A DNA stretch of 64,000 nt from Bradyrhizobium yuanmingense (GTDB lineage Bacteria > Pseudomonadota > Alphaproteobacteria > Rhizobiales > Xanthobacteraceae): the NCBI RefSeq assembly GCF_900094575.1, contig NZ_FMAE01000007.1, positions 124,001-188,000 of the forward strand. Direction: 5' to 3'. The notes below the pieces were generated by a model. The model was not told the DNA's origin, made no database searches, and saw only the letters and a program-made list of their open reading frames with translations. The first letter of the stretch is position 1. Every line of letters starts with the position of its first letter. This document shows, in pieces, positions 9,330 through 18,165 of the stretch. The position numbers were made by a program, and so were the translations under genes.

Positions 9330-10567
9330 GGAGTGCGGTCCGCGGCGTGGGGCCGGATCGGAGTGCCGCGGCCGCTCCGCGGTGGCGCCTCGCTCGCTGC
9401 GCCGTCCATGCTCGACCGCAGGAGTGCGCTTGCTGCATCCGGAGCGACGGTCTGACCCGCGCGAACCCGCTGCAACCCTTCGGCGATCACCTTGTCGCCG
9501 GCAGCAAGCCCGCCGATGACGGCGGCAATTGTTGCGGTCGATTGTCCGAGCTGAACGCGCCGCTCCTCTGCCTTATTGTCCTTGCCGACGACGAGAACAT
9601 AGTCGCCGCGCTGGTCGGACAACACCGCCGCGCGTGGGATCGCAAGTACTTCGATCGGCTGGACGCCTTCGAGCAGAACGGTGACGAACTCGCCGTCGGT
9701 CAGCTCGTGCGCGGTCACGCCTGCGGCAGACGGGGCGCGCAAGATCGGGTTGGCAATCTCGCCGCGGACCATGATCGTGTCGGTATTCTGGGCGATGCTG
9801 TTGTCGACGAAGTTCAGTCTGCCGGACTGACCGTACATACGGCCGTCCGGCAGCCGCAGCCTGATCGTCACCGCCTCGAGACCGCCTTGTGGGAGGTACC
9901 GCTCGCGCAGCTCGAGCCCCTCTCGCAGCGGCACCGGGAAAGTGACGTGCATCGGGTCCTGGCTGACGATCGTGGTCAGCACGCCGGAGGAGGGCCCGAC
10001 GATGTTGCCTTCGGTTACCGCCGTGCGACCGATCTTGCCGTCGATCGGAGCATTGATGACGGTGTAGTCGAGATTGATTTGCGAGGCCTGGACCTGCGCC
10101 TGGGCAGCCTGGACCTGGGCCTGTAAGCTGCGCTGGGTGGCGAGCGCGGCGTCATAGGTCGATTGCTGCCCGGCCGGCCCGCCGAGAAGGGTGTGCGCGC
10201 GCTCCGTCGTCAGCCTGGCGTTTTCCAGCATCGCCTCGAGTTGCGCCACCTGCGCCTGCTTGGCTGCGAGATCGGCCTCGAATGGGCCGCGCTCCAGCCG
10301 ATAGAGCTGGTCGCCCTTTTTGACCTCGGCACCCTCGTTGAACAGCCGCTGCTCCAGAGCGGCGGTGACACGGGCCGTCACGTTGACCCGGTTGACCGCC
10401 TCAACTCGGCCGAGGAACTCGTTGCTTTCGGTGATCAGCCGGCGCGTTGCCTCCACAACGCCGACGGCAGGCGTGGAAGGCGTCGGCTGGGTCCGGACAG
10501 TCCCGCCGATCGAGACCGTAACCAATCCTGCCGCCAGTAATCTCGTCGCGACGTCAGCAAGGTTCAT
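9326..10567 (-). CDS. RND efflux periplasmic adaptor (membrane fusion protein)
   Basis: The 413-residue protein has a short N-terminal hydrophobic export signal, a lipoyl half-motif ([14 protein letters not shown]), a long alpha-hairpin rich in Gln and Ala ([14 protein letters not shown]), the second lipoyl half ([12 protein letters not shown]) and a beta-barrel domain, in AcrA/MexA order. It bridges the permease at 6210-9329 to an outer-membrane channel. No lipobox cysteine is seen, so it is probably anchored by its N-terminal segment. The tail is Arg/Pro-rich and variable. Confidence 0.92.
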   Translation of the reverse strand: MNLADVATRLLAAGLVTVSIGGTVRTQPTPSTPAVGVVEATRRLITESNEFLGRVEAVNRVNVTARVTAALEQRLFNEGAEVKKGDQLYRLERGPFEADLAAKQAQVAQLEAMLENARLTTERAHTLLGGPAGQQSTYDAALATQRSLQAQVQAAQAQVQASQINLDYTVINAPIDGKIGRTAVTEGNIVGPSSGVLTTIVSQDPMHVTFPVPLREGLELRERYLPQGGLEAVTIRLRLPDGRMYGQSGRLNFVDNSIAQNTDTIMVRGEIANPILRAPSAAGVTAHELTDGEFVTVLLEGVQPIEVLAIPRAAVLSDQRGDYVLVVGKDNKAEERRVQLGQSTATIAAVIGGLAAGDKVIAEGLQRVRAGQTVAPDAASALLRSSMDGAASEAPPRSGRGTPIRPHAADRTP

Positions 10568-10632
10568 GGTCCGCTCCGTGTTCCAGAGCTCCGAACGCCG
10601 ACGTCACTTCGTTCGGCGTCTGGCGGACTGCA

Positions 10633-10872
10633 TTACTCGCGCTGCGTCCTGTTGCTGCGGGCTGGTTCGTCGTAACCTTTGCGATGGCTGTAGAACATCA
10701 GCGCGATCAGGCCGCAGCCTAAGATCAGGATGAGAATCACGGCTCCGGTCAGGATGACGTTTCCATAGAGGGGCATCGGCGTCGATCGCCAGACCGACAC
10801 GCAAAACCAGCTCGCCCCGACCAGCAGACCGGCCAGCAAGGCGGCGATCGCCCATTGGTTCCTGTCGCGCAT
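10633..10872 (-). CDS. Small two-helix membrane protein
   Basis: This 79-residue protein starts at the ATG at 10872, directly behind a strong GGAGG ribosome site; the frame is open upstream but the extension looks like antisense of the next gene. It has two hydrophobic helices (AIAALLAGLLVGASWFCV and ILTGAVILILILGCGLIAL) joined by a short loop, then a basic and hydrophilic tail. No family is recognised. It lies between the Tat-signal protein and the efflux adaptor on the same strand and may be part of that transcript. Confidence 0.65.
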   Translation of the reverse strand: MRDRNQWAIAALLAGLLVGASWFCVSVWRSTPMPLYGNVILTGAVILILILGCGLIALMFYSHRKGYDEPARSNRTQRE

Positions 10873-10910
10873 CGTTACCTCCATCAGCTCGCAAGGCTTC
10901 GGAGACCCGC

Positions 10911-11189
10911 CTAGACCCAACGCCATCCGCAGCGGCGCCGGCCGCGATGCCACCAGCAGACCCAGCGCCGGTGCCGGCGACGGCGCGGTGGAGGGCCCCA
11001 GCCGGGTCGCGGAGGCGGTCCCCACTGCGTCTTGATCAGTTCTGATGACGTGGTGGCGCGTCGCGGATCTGGATCGATCGGCAGCGCTTCGGCAACGTCG
11101 ATCAAGCGAACGCCGGTGGCGCCGAGCGCGGCAGCGGCAAGGGCGCTCGTTGCAAAGCCTAGGAAGGCTCGGCGGCTGGAACCAACCAT
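10911..11189 (-). CDS. Small Tat-exported protein with Trp/Arg/Cys-rich tail
   Basis: The 92-residue protein starts at the ATG at 11189 after an AGGAGGAC ribosome site. Residues 4-11 (SSRRAFLG) form a twin-arginine signal, followed by an Ala-rich hydrophobic segment. The mature part has two W-G-P-P-P repeats and an unusual end, RRWVCWWHRGRRRCGWRWV, with five tryptophans, two cysteines and many arginines in 19 residues. I know similar small proteins only as uncharacterised rhizobial proteins. Tat export suggests it folds or takes a cofactor before export. It sits 17 bp after hdeD. Confidence 0.7.
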   Translation of the reverse strand: MVGSSRRAFLGFATSALAAAALGATGVRLIDVAEALPIDPDPRRATTSSELIKTQWGPPPRPGWGPPPRRRRHRRWVCWWHRGRRRCGWRWV

Positions 11190-11205
11190 GTGTCGTCCTC
11201 CTCTG

Positions 11206-11763
11206 TCACGCAGTCGATCGCAGCGATTGCAGGGCGTAGAGCAGCCATGCGAGGCCATGTGAGATCAGGTCGACGCCGAGCAGGAAGCCGAGCGCCCAGA
11301 CGCTAATATCCGGGAAGCCAAACAGGATGAGCACGCCGGCGGCCATGGCGAAGACGCCAGAGATCAGCATCATCCAGCCGTTCTGTCGCCAATAGGCGAA
11401 ACTCAGCACGCATCGAACGACGCCGGATGCGAATAGCAGCGCGCCGAGGAAATAGGTCAGGATCAGTGCACCCGACACCGGCTGGGTGAGAAGGATCAGG
11501 CCGAATGCGAGGTAGAGCGCACCGAGAATGATCCGCCACAGGAAACTGCCCCAACCCTTTGTCCAGAACGCATGCGCGATCTCGAAGGCGCCGGCAGCGA
11601 TTGCGGTGAGCCCAATGAACTTGACACTGATGATCGTGGCGAAGGCGAGATCGCCGAGGGCGAGGAGGCCGGCGGCGATCAGGACAATTCCGAGGAGAGC
11701 GCAAGCCCATAGCGGTGGGGCACCCAGCGTGTTGAGATCGTCGCGGCTGTCGTAGACGGTCAT
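11206..11763 (-). CDS. hdeD: HdeD-family acid-resistance membrane protein
   Basis: The 185-residue protein has six hydrophobic helices and the paired repeat typical of HdeD (WACALLGIVLIAAGLLAL early; GWMMLISGVFAMAAGVLIL later). HdeD proteins are inner-membrane proteins linked to acid resistance at high cell density in enterobacteria; the mechanism is not known. An AGGAGG ribosome site precedes the ATG. It heads a same-strand set that includes the Tat-signal protein, a small membrane protein and an RND pump. Confidence 0.85.
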   Translation of the reverse strand: MTVYDSRDDLNTLGAPPLWACALLGIVLIAAGLLALGDLAFATIISVKFIGLTAIAAGAFEIAHAFWTKGWGSFLWRIILGALYLAFGLILLTQPVSGALILTYFLGALLFASGVVRCVLSFAYWRQNGWMMLISGVFAMAAGVLILFGFPDISVWALGFLLGVDLISHGLAWLLYALQSLRSTA

Positions 11764-11910
11764 GCGAACCTCCTGGGTGCTTACGCTCCGATCGACACGC
11801 CTTCGATCCTAGACTTGAACCAGCAGGTCCAACATCGGACGAAACCCGGAGTTGAGGGGCGGGAATATTCTCATTCCAACTTGTTGCGACCTTTCCTGAG
11901 CGGACACGGC

Positions 11911-12396
11911 TCATCGCGGTCCGCGCGGGCCCAGTGTCAGATGGGTCACGCCGGCCGCGAGATTGAGCCCGATCGAGCGTTCGATCGAGATCGGCTGGAG
12001 CATGATGCTCCTGCGCGAGCCGCCAATCAGGACGTTGGCGCCGAGGCCGGGGCCTAGAGCGAAATTGCCACTCGCGCCCACATAGCTGCCGCGCAAAGTG
12101 CCGGCACCAATCCGCGAACTCCTTGCGAAAACGGCCCAGGACAGCGTGCCGGCGCTGGTCACGCCGAGATCAAGGCCGAGGCGTCTGATCCGTCCCTCGT
12201 AGATGTAGCGGCGGGCAGGGCGCACCCCATCGAACACGCAGCGCAGCGACTGCGTCGATCCGAGCACCAGTCCAACGCGTGGCTCCGAGAAGCATAGCAG
12301 CCTGCCTATTCTGAATCTCTCGGCTCCTGCGGGCGAGGGAATCGTCAACAGCACCGCCACTGCGCCGACGGCCGCGAGATATAGCAATTGTCGCAT
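11911..12396 (-). CDS. Exported DUF992-type protein
   Basis: This 161-residue protein has a clear Sec signal (MRQLLYLAAVGAVAVLLTIP..AGA) with cleavage near residue 25. The mature part has two cysteines (LLCFSEP and LRCVFDG) and a glycine-rich middle, as in the DUF992 family found mainly in Rhizobiales. No function is established. Its ATG immediately follows the stop of the membrane-protein gene at 12397-12996, which shows co-translation. A gap of about 150 bp separates it from hdeD. Confidence 0.75.
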   Translation of the reverse strand: MRQLLYLAAVGAVAVLLTIPSPAGAERFRIGRLLCFSEPRVGLVLGSTQSLRCVFDGVRPARRYIYEGRIRRLGLDLGVTSAGTLSWAVFARSSRIGAGTLRGSYVGASGNFALGPGLGANVLIGGSRRSIMLQPISIERSIGLNLAAGVTHLTLGPRGPR

Positions 12397-12996
12397 TCAA
12401 GCCTCCGCGTGGTGCTTTGTTTCGGTCGGCGCCCGCGGCGGGCCGCCGTCCCGGCGCAGCCAGAACGAAATGGCCAGCCCGATCAGCAGCACGGCGCCGA
12501 GCAGGAAGAAGAAGATGGATTGCTTCAGCCACGAGATCGCCGGGACGGCTGCGCCCATTGCAAGGCCGAGAAAAGCGATCTGCAATGACAACAGGCTGAT
12601 GCCTGCGAGGAATGTGCCGAGCGCGAGCAGCGTCAGCAGGACGAGACCGGTTGCCGGCGTCGGGAGCAGTTGCTGAACGCCGGAGACCAGGATGATGTTC
12701 ATCGTGATCAGGACGGCGATCCAGTGCAGCGCCTGGGTCCAGATCAGACGAATCTGGCCCTCCCTGCCTTCGATCTCCGGCCATTTGGTGATGACGCAGA
12801 CCACCCCGATCGCCAGCGCCAGGAATTCCCAATAGCCGATCAGCGGCTGGTGCGAGACGTTGGTATAGGCAACTCCTGCGATGGCGAGCAGCAGCGCGAC
12901 GGCGTACGGAAGCTGCTGCCAGACAAGACGCCCCATTCCCGAGCGAGCCTGTTGAGGCACGTGGTCTTCACGCTGCTGTGCATCCGTTTCGCTCAT
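12397..12996 (-). CDS. Conserved multi-pass membrane protein
   Basis: The 199-residue protein has a hydrophilic N-terminus of about 25 residues and six hydrophobic segments, ending with a basic, proline-rich tail. A charged loop with W-P-E-I-E-G-R-E-G-Q lies between the second and third pairs of segments. I do not recognise the family. It overlaps the upstream AI-2E-type permease gene by 4 bp (ATGA) and abuts the DUF992 gene, so all three form one translational unit. Confidence 0.75.
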   Translation of the reverse strand: MSETDAQQREDHVPQQARSGMGRLVWQQLPYAVALLLAIAGVAYTNVSHQPLIGYWEFLALAIGVVCVITKWPEIEGREGQIRLIWTQALHWIAVLITMNIILVSGVQQLLPTPATGLVLLTLLALGTFLAGISLLSLQIAFLGLAMGAAVPAISWLKQSIFFFLLGAVLLIGLAISFWLRRDGGPPRAPTETKHHAEA

Positions 12997-14150
12997 GGCT
13001 GCTCACCCAGGATTGGGGGATCGGTCGTTGCCGGTTCGATCCTGTCTCCGAGATAATCCTCGACATACAACCTGATGATCGCCACCCGTCCGACCGCGAC
13101 GAGCGGCATCGCGAGCGCAATGCCCATGACGCCGAACAAGGCGCCCAGCAGGACGATGGCGACCAGGGTCCAGGCTGGCGGGGTCTCGACCGCATGCCGC
13201 TGAATCAGCGGGCCGATGACGTAACCTTCGATCGACTGGATGATGGTGTAGACCGCGACCGCCCAGATCAGCGGCGAGGCTCCGAGCGGCATCGCAACGA
13301 GCGCGATCGGGATCGCGGCGACGATTGGCCCAAGATAGGGGATGAAGTTCGACAATCCTGCCTGCAATCCGAGAACGAATGGGCCAGGCAGGCCGATGAG
13401 ATAAAGGGCAAGCCAGACGAAGAGCGTCATCAGGATGATGCGGATCAACTGGCCGACGAACCACAGTCGCATCACGGTGCCCATCTCGTCCATCACCTCG
13501 CGCGCGCGGGCCCGGTAAGATTGCCTGACCAGCACGACCACGCTGTCGCGGTAGCTGATGGGATCGAAGGCGAAGAGAATGCCGAGGAACAAGATCACGA
13601 GCACGGCGGTCAAAAGGCTCGAGGCGCCGCCGAGCAGGAATTGCGCATGGCTGAGGAACCGACCCTGGTCGGCGAACAGCCACTGCGCGAAGTCACGCCC
13701 CCATTCCGGGCCGAGCAGATCCACGCCATAAGACAACAAATGCTCTTGCAGGATGTCGACCTGGGCATCCATGACTTTCAGCAGCACACGCGTCTGCTCC
13801 GGCAGCTTACCGGTCCCCCAGGCCAGCCCGAAGCCTGCCAGCGCCGACAGCAGCAGGAGAACGAGCGTCAGACGCCAGACGCGGCTGAGAGGAAGAACCG
13901 GCGCCAGAGCCCGGGCTGCGGCATCGAGAAAGGCTGCGAAAAGCACGCCTGCGAACACGATCAAGAGACTCGACACCGTTTGCCAGACCAGGAAGAGGGC
14001 CACGGCCACGACGAGCACGGTGAGGCCGATCGCAAGCAGGCTCGGTCGTCCGGGTTGGACCGACTCGTCGATCGGGCTCTCATTCCGAACGAGGCCGCGG
14101 ACCCGCTCGGATCCGACCCTGGCGTCGCTCATCGATCGGTCCGCCGTCAT
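12993..14150 (-). CDS. AI-2E family transporter (PerM-like permease)
   Basis: This protein is 385 residues from the ATG at 14150, which has a GAGG site about 8 bp upstream. It shows the family pattern: two N-terminal helices, a long amphipathic middle, then four or more helices with GLSNFIPYLGPIVAAIP and the late VIGPLIQRHAVETPP segment. Members move small molecules across the inner membrane; substrates are mostly unknown, and some act as Na+/H+ or fatty-acid exporters. Co-translated with the next gene. An alternative start 18 bp downstream (14132) cannot be excluded. Confidence 0.85.
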   Translation of the reverse strand: MTADRSMSDARVGSERVRGLVRNESPIDESVQPGRPSLLAIGLTVLVVAVALFLVWQTVSSLLIVFAGVLFAAFLDAAARALAPVLPLSRVWRLTLVLLLLSALAGFGLAWGTGKLPEQTRVLLKVMDAQVDILQEHLLSYGVDLLGPEWGRDFAQWLFADQGRFLSHAQFLLGGASSLLTAVLVILFLGILFAFDPISYRDSVVVLVRQSYRARAREVMDEMGTVMRLWFVGQLIRIILMTLFVWLALYLIGLPGPFVLGLQAGLSNFIPYLGPIVAAIPIALVAMPLGASPLIWAVAVYTIIQSIEGYVIGPLIQRHAVETPPAWTLVAIVLLGALFGVMGIALAMPLVAVGRVAIIRLYVEDYLGDRIEPATTDPPILGEQP

Positions 14151-14161
14151 GTGGTCACGCC

Positions 14162-14407
14162 TCACGAGCGAACGCGGCGGCTGCCAAAATGCGGATGCTT
14201 GCCGCCGCGATGACGCCAATAGCGATGCTTGAATGGATTCGTGTTGGTGTTGATGTTGGGCCTCGCATCGCCCGGGGCGGCCGTGCCGGTTTGCTTCGGC
14301 GCGGCCACGGTATCGTCCTTCGGCTGAGCCGGGGAAATGCTTGACGGCAGAGTGGCGGCTACGACTGCGGTGAGGAACAGGGTACGATAGTTGATCCACA
14401 TCTTCAT
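14162..14407 (-). CDS. Small exported protein with His/Arg-rich C-terminus
   Basis: The 81-residue protein starts at 14407 behind GGAGG. Residues 1-27 form a Sec signal (MKMWINYRTLFLTAVVAATL..). The mature part is Pro/Thr/Asn-rich, then ends in a cluster of His, Arg and Gly (KHRYWRHRGGKHPHFG). No family recognised. The composition would allow metal or nucleic-acid binding, but nothing shows it. It lies 11 bp upstream of the AI-2E permease gene and 29 bp downstream of the antiporter. Confidence 0.6.
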   Translation of the reverse strand: MKMWINYRTLFLTAVVAATLPSSISPAQPKDDTVAAPKQTGTAAPGDARPNINTNTNPFKHRYWRHRGGKHPHFGSRRVRS

Positions 14408-14436
14408 CCTCGCCTCCATGCGGTCAGCGACATCGG

Positions 14437-15876
14437 TCAGATCGCGATGGCTCCGACAGCCAGGCCGTAGATTCCGATCCCCGCGGCGATGGCCACCGCG
14501 CCGAACAGGACGGACTCGACCGGCCTGAAAAGCCGCTCCTTGCGTTCGCGCTTGGCGATCAGGAACAGCAGCGTTCCCGGCGCGTAGAGGATCGCGGATA
14601 GCAGGAGAAATTTCGCCCCGCCGGCGTAGATCATTCCCGCCGCGTAGAGCGTCGCGACGGCCGCGAAGATCCCCTCGCTGGTGCGGGCGCGCTCGCCGGA
14701 AGCATAAGCCTCACCGGTCCATGCGAGCTTCAGGCCGTAAGCCGCCACGAGGAAATACGGGACCAGTGTCATTGCGCTCGTCATCTTGAGGGCGAGCGTG
14801 AAGGCATATTCGGCGAACCAGCTCACAAGAAGCAACGCCTGGATCACGCAGTTGGTGAGCCAGAGCGCGCCGACAGGGACCCTGTGAACGTTCTCGCGCG
14901 CCAGAAAGGCCGGCATCGTGCGCTGAATGGCCGCTGAGTGCAGGATCTCGGCCGCAAGGAGGGACCATGACAGGTAATTGCCGAGGATCGAGATCAGCAA
15001 TGCGATACTGATGAACACACCGCCCCAGCGGCCGACCATGGCCTCCATCACGCCTGCCATCGATGGTGTCGGCAGGTCCGCGAGCCCGCTCCGCGGCAGG
15101 ATGCCGTAGGACAGGAGTGTCACGAGCACGAGAAGGCAGAGAACGGTGAGAAAGCCGGTGACCGTCGCGATACCGATGTCGTCGCGCCTTCGTGCGTAAC
15201 GCGAATACACGCTCGCGCCCTCGATGCCGACGAAGACGAACACCGTGAGCAGCATCGTGCTGCGGACCTGGCTCAACACCTGCCCGGCGTCGGGCTCGGT
15301 CGTTCCCCAGAAATTGTCGGAGAAAAGCCCGCGGTTCAGGGCGACCGCAGCCACCACGATGAACAGCACGATGGGGATGATCTTCGCGAAAGTTGTGACC
15401 GTGTTGAGCGCGGCAGCCCCCTTGATGCCGCGCAGCACCAGAATATGGACGCTCCAAAGCAGCACGGAGGCCGAAGCGATGGCTACCGGCGTGGTGCCGT
15501 CGCCGAACACGGGGAAGAATTGGCCGAGCGTGGCCTTGATCAGGATGAGGCAGGCGACGTCGGCTAGACAACAGCCGATCCAGTAGCCGGCGGCGGACGC
15601 AAAGCCGATGTAGTCACCGAAACCGGCTTTGGCATAGGCGTAGATGCCCGCATCGAGCTCCGGCTTGCGCCGGGATAGCGATTGGAACACGAAGGCCAGA
15701 GTCAACATGCCGGTGCCAGCAATCATCCAGGCAATGATCGCTCCCAAAGCGCCGGTGGTGCGCCCGAACTGAGCCGGCAATGCGAAGATGCCGGAGCCGA
15801 CCATCGACCCGATCACCAGGGCGATCAGCGCATTGCGCGAAAGCTTCTGATCGGCCTCGCTTGTCGAAGCAGCCAT
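14437..15876 (-). CDS. APC-family basic amino acid antiporter (ArcD-like)
   Basis: The 479-residue protein has about twelve hydrophobic segments and the APC signature [12 protein letters not shown] near residue 24, plus DAGIYAYAKAGFGD and the conserved [14 protein letters not shown] segment. It is closely similar by eye to the antiporter at 22702-24135, which lies next to arginine deiminase, so arginine/ornithine or a related exchange is the best guess. It sits at the head of a run of stress-type genes on this strand. The region upstream holds the block at 15931-15992. Confidence 0.85.
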   Translation of the reverse strand: MAASTSEADQKLSRNALIALVIGSMVGSGIFALPAQFGRTTGALGAIIAWMIAGTGMLTLAFVFQSLSRRKPELDAGIYAYAKAGFGDYIGFASAAGYWIGCCLADVACLILIKATLGQFFPVFGDGTTPVAIASASVLLWSVHILVLRGIKGAAALNTVTTFAKIIPIVLFIVVAAVALNRGLFSDNFWGTTEPDAGQVLSQVRSTMLLTVFVFVGIEGASVYSRYARRRDDIGIATVTGFLTVLCLLVLVTLLSYGILPRSGLADLPTPSMAGVMEAMVGRWGGVFISIALLISILGNYLSWSLLAAEILHSAAIQRTMPAFLARENVHRVPVGALWLTNCVIQALLLVSWFAEYAFTLALKMTSAMTLVPYFLVAAYGLKLAWTGEAYASGERARTSEGIFAAVATLYAAGMIYAGGAKFLLLSAILYAPGTLLFLIAKRERKERLFRPVESVLFGAVAIAAGIGIYGLAVGAIAI

Positions 15877-15930
15877 GATGGATGCCTTCCGATCCGAGGC
15901 GGCTGCATTCGCGGCCTCCCTCCCGGAACC

Positions 15931-15992
15931 TTAGAGCCACCTCCCGCGTGCGCACATCAGGGATTGTCTGTAGGAAGAGAGGCAGGAAATCG
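15931..15992 (-). promoter_or_regulatory. Candidate regulatory block upstream of the antiporter gene
   Basis: This stretch carries TTAGAG, ACATCAGGGATTGTCTGTA (15954-15972) and GCAGGAA with nearly the same spacing as the block at 5963-6024. It lies 55-116 bp upstream of the start at 15876, the right place for promoter elements. No regulator is assigned. Confidence 0.4.
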
Positions 15993-16004
15993 GTGGCCGC
16001 CGAT

Positions 16005-16235
16005 TCAGATATCGCCACGGGAAGCGGCGGTGTCGTCCTCGCCCTTGTGCCAGGACGTCGGCAACGTATCCCGCGCGACCAGCACGACGCTGCCACGGAA
16101 GAACTCGCCGGACTTGGCGAGTTCGGCGGCCAGGCGCCTGGCATGTAGGACGGCCGCATCCTGCTCGCTAAGATCGCATCCGATCGTGTCGGGCGAGACG
16201 CCGTATCGATCGGTGATATGGAAGAAGAAGCGCAT
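16005..16235 (-). CDS. DUF6894-type small protein
   Basis: This 76-residue protein starts at the ATG at 16235 with a GGAG site just upstream. It opens MRFFFHITDRYGVSPDTIGCDL, the pattern of the DUF6894 family common in Bradyrhizobium (aromatic start, short acidic 'D-x-x-G-x-x-L' strand, then a helix rich in Ala and Glu, then V-V-L-V-A-R-D). No signal or membrane segment; function unknown. The frame is open upstream but without a ribosome site. Confidence 0.65.
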   Translation of the reverse strand: MRFFFHITDRYGVSPDTIGCDLSEQDAAVLHARRLAAELAKSGEFFRGSVVLVARDTLPTSWHKGEDDTAASRGDI

Positions 16236-16473
16236 GTCTCCGGTTAGGTCATGGCGCCTCCGGTCTCCAGTGACAAAAGCGCAAGGTGCCTCAGTCAAAA
16301 GTCTTACGACCCCGAAGCAGGTTCCAGTCTTACGGATCGGCAATCAGCGCCATGCCGTCCCCATTCGGGCAAGAGTGGTTTTCACCTGATGTCTTCGGGT
16401 GATTGTCCGATGTTGTTCCGTCGAAGCAGAGCCTAGCGTGGTCGCGCTTTAGGGGGCTGCACAGGAGGATGCG

Positions 16474-17184
16474 ATGTCGAATCTCGATCAGAACTTGGCG
16501 GCGACAGACGTCGTCGGCGGCCGGATCACCGTGGATGCCGGACTGCGCCAGTACATGTTGCGGATCTATGGCTACATGGCCGCTGGTGTCGCCCTGACCG
16601 CCGTCGCCGCCGGCCTGACCTATCAGGTCACCGGCCCCGCGCTGCTGCAGAGCCCGCTGATGTGGGTTTTCATCCTGGCGCCGCTTGGGTTGGTGTTCTT
16701 TCTCAGCTCGCGCATCGAGACATTGTCGGTGCCAACTGCGCGCCTGCTGTTCTTCCTCTATGCTGCCCTGGTCGGTATCTCGCTCTCGATCCTACTACAC
16801 ATCTACACCAGTTCATCGATAACCCGCGTCTTCGTCATCGCTGCTGCAATGTTCGGCGGGCTCAGCGTCTTAGGCTACACGACCCGGCGCGACCTTTCGG
16901 GATTGGGTACCTTCCTGTTCATGGGGCTGATTGGGATCATCTTCGCGAGCGTCGTCAACCTGTTCCTGTGGTCGACTGCGCTCGACTGGCTGATCTCGAT
17001 CGTAGGAGTCGGCGTGTTTGCCGGCTTGACGGCCTATGACACGCAGCGGATCAAGACGATGTACGACAGCGCGGATGACCAAACCGCTTCGGGGCGAAAG
17101 TCGGTCCTTGCCGCGCTGTCGCTCTATCTCAATTTCCTCAACCTGTTCCTGATGCTGCTGCGTCTTGCGGGCGGCCGCCGTTGA
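16474..17184 (+). CDS. Bax inhibitor-1/YccA family membrane protein
   Basis: The 236-residue protein has a short cytoplasmic N-terminus and seven hydrophobic helices, with the family marker GLTAYDTQRIKTMY near residue 185. Bacterial members are inner-membrane proteins linked to pH-sensitive calcium leak or protection of membrane protein turnover. An AGGAGG site precedes the ATG. It is the first plus-strand gene of the stress block, and is convergent with the DUF1269 gene 18 bp away. About 240 bp upstream are non-coding. Confidence 0.9.
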   Translation: MSNLDQNLAATDVVGGRITVDAGLRQYMLRIYGYMAAGVALTAVAAGLTYQVTGPALLQSPLMWVFILAPLGLVFFLSSRIETLSVPTARLLFFLYAALVGISLSILLHIYTSSSITRVFVIAAAMFGGLSVLGYTTRRDLSGLGTFLFMGLIGIIFASVVNLFLWSTALDWLISIVGVGVFAGLTAYDTQRIKTMYDSADDQTASGRKSVLAALSLYLNFLNLFLMLLRLAGGRR

Positions 17185-17202
17185 GAAGGGAAGGGCGGCG
17201 GC

Positions 17203-17706
17203 TCAGGCCGCCGGCCGCTCCACCGTGCTGGCGAGGGCATCGCGCAACGCCTTTTCCTTCGTCTCGTCGAGGGAGGTCTTGAGTACGACGCCGCCCGCGT
17301 CCTTGATCTCCTTGATCACCTTGTCGGCGGTCATGTGCTTGATCAGGACGAACAGGGCGGCGTTGCCGGGCTGAAGGCTGGCGGAGAGACTCTTCATAAA
17401 GGCATCGTCGATTCCGACGTCCGAAAGAACGCCGCCGAGTGCACCCGACGCTGCGCCTACGGCAACTCCGAGGATCGGATTGAGAAAGAGGACACCGATT
17501 AAAAGGCCCCAGAAGCTTCCCGTCACCGCGCCCATGGCGGTCGTGTTGACGAGTTGGTTGAGCTTGATGCTGCCCTGGTCCGTCTTTACGGCGATCACGG
17601 CGTCACTGATCGTGATCAGATATTCCTTCTGCAGCCTGAGCAATTGCTGACGCACTTCCTCGGCCTTCGCCTCGGACGGATATACGATGGCGACCAGATC
17701 TGACAT
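17203..17706 (-). CDS. DUF1269 domain membrane-associated protein
   Basis: This 167-residue protein starts at the ATG at 17706 (GGGAGG site). It opens with the DUF1269 pattern MSDLVAIVYPSEAKAEEVR, has a glycine-rich hydrophobic hairpin (GAVTGSFWGLLIGVLFLNP..) in the middle, and ends with an alpha/beta domain (LFVLIKHMTADKVIKEI). Such proteins are frequent in acid or general stress clusters, but have no defined activity. Confidence 0.85.
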   Translation of the reverse strand: MSDLVAIVYPSEAKAEEVRQQLLRLQKEYLITISDAVIAVKTDQGSIKLNQLVNTTAMGAVTGSFWGLLIGVLFLNPILGVAVGAASGALGGVLSDVGIDDAFMKSLSASLQPGNAALFVLIKHMTADKVIKEIKDAGGVVLKTSLDETKEKALRDALASTVERPAA

Positions 17707-17910
17707 GAAGACCTCCCGTTGGAGCATGCAAGCGGACCCGAGGAAGCTACCGCGCGAGAGCTGCCTCAGGGGATCGGAGAAAACCCTCGGTCCCGGTGGG
17801 GAATGTTCCGAATGAGATTGGACGCTGTAGACTGTGTCCCGAAGGGGCGGCGCAAAGTGAAATTGCTGGCGCCGCCCGATCGATGCTACCTCGGCGATCA
17901 ATTGCGGCAT

Positions 17911-18111
17911 CTAGCGGCGCGGATTGGGGACGCAGGTGCCGGACCGCCCGCTCACCGACGCGCGGCATTGGGCACGAGTGTCATACATACAGGTCAGCGT
18001 TCCCCTGAACTTTCTGCACCATGCCAGATTCTGCGCTTGTCCTGGCGTCCACGAGCCCATGGCACCGAGCGCAATGAATACGGCAGCGGAGAGCAAAGCC
18101 AGCTTTGTCAT
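17911..18111 (-). CDS. DUF3551-type small exported cysteine-containing protein
   Basis: The 66-residue protein starts at the ATG at 18111, with AAGGAGA about 9 bp upstream. It has a Sec signal (KLALLSAAVFIALGAMGS) and a mature part with four cysteines in the DUF3551 pattern (W-C...L-T-C...Q-C...G-T-C-V-P-N-P). This family is abundant in Bradyrhizobium, and its role is unknown; two disulfides in the periplasm are likely. Confidence 0.7.
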   Translation of the reverse strand: MTKLALLSAAVFIALGAMGSWTPGQAQNLAWCRKFRGTLTCMYDTRAQCRASVSGRSGTCVPNPRR

Positions 18112-18165
18112 CTTGGTTTCTCCTTGTCGTTGAGCAATCACGTCGAGCCGCGGATCGCAGGCTCG

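Noticed and set aside
18101-18145. FixK-like TTG...GCAA pattern near the DUF3551 gene start
   Set aside because: It lies almost on the start codon and lacks the A/C at the fourth position, so it does not fit a promoter site.
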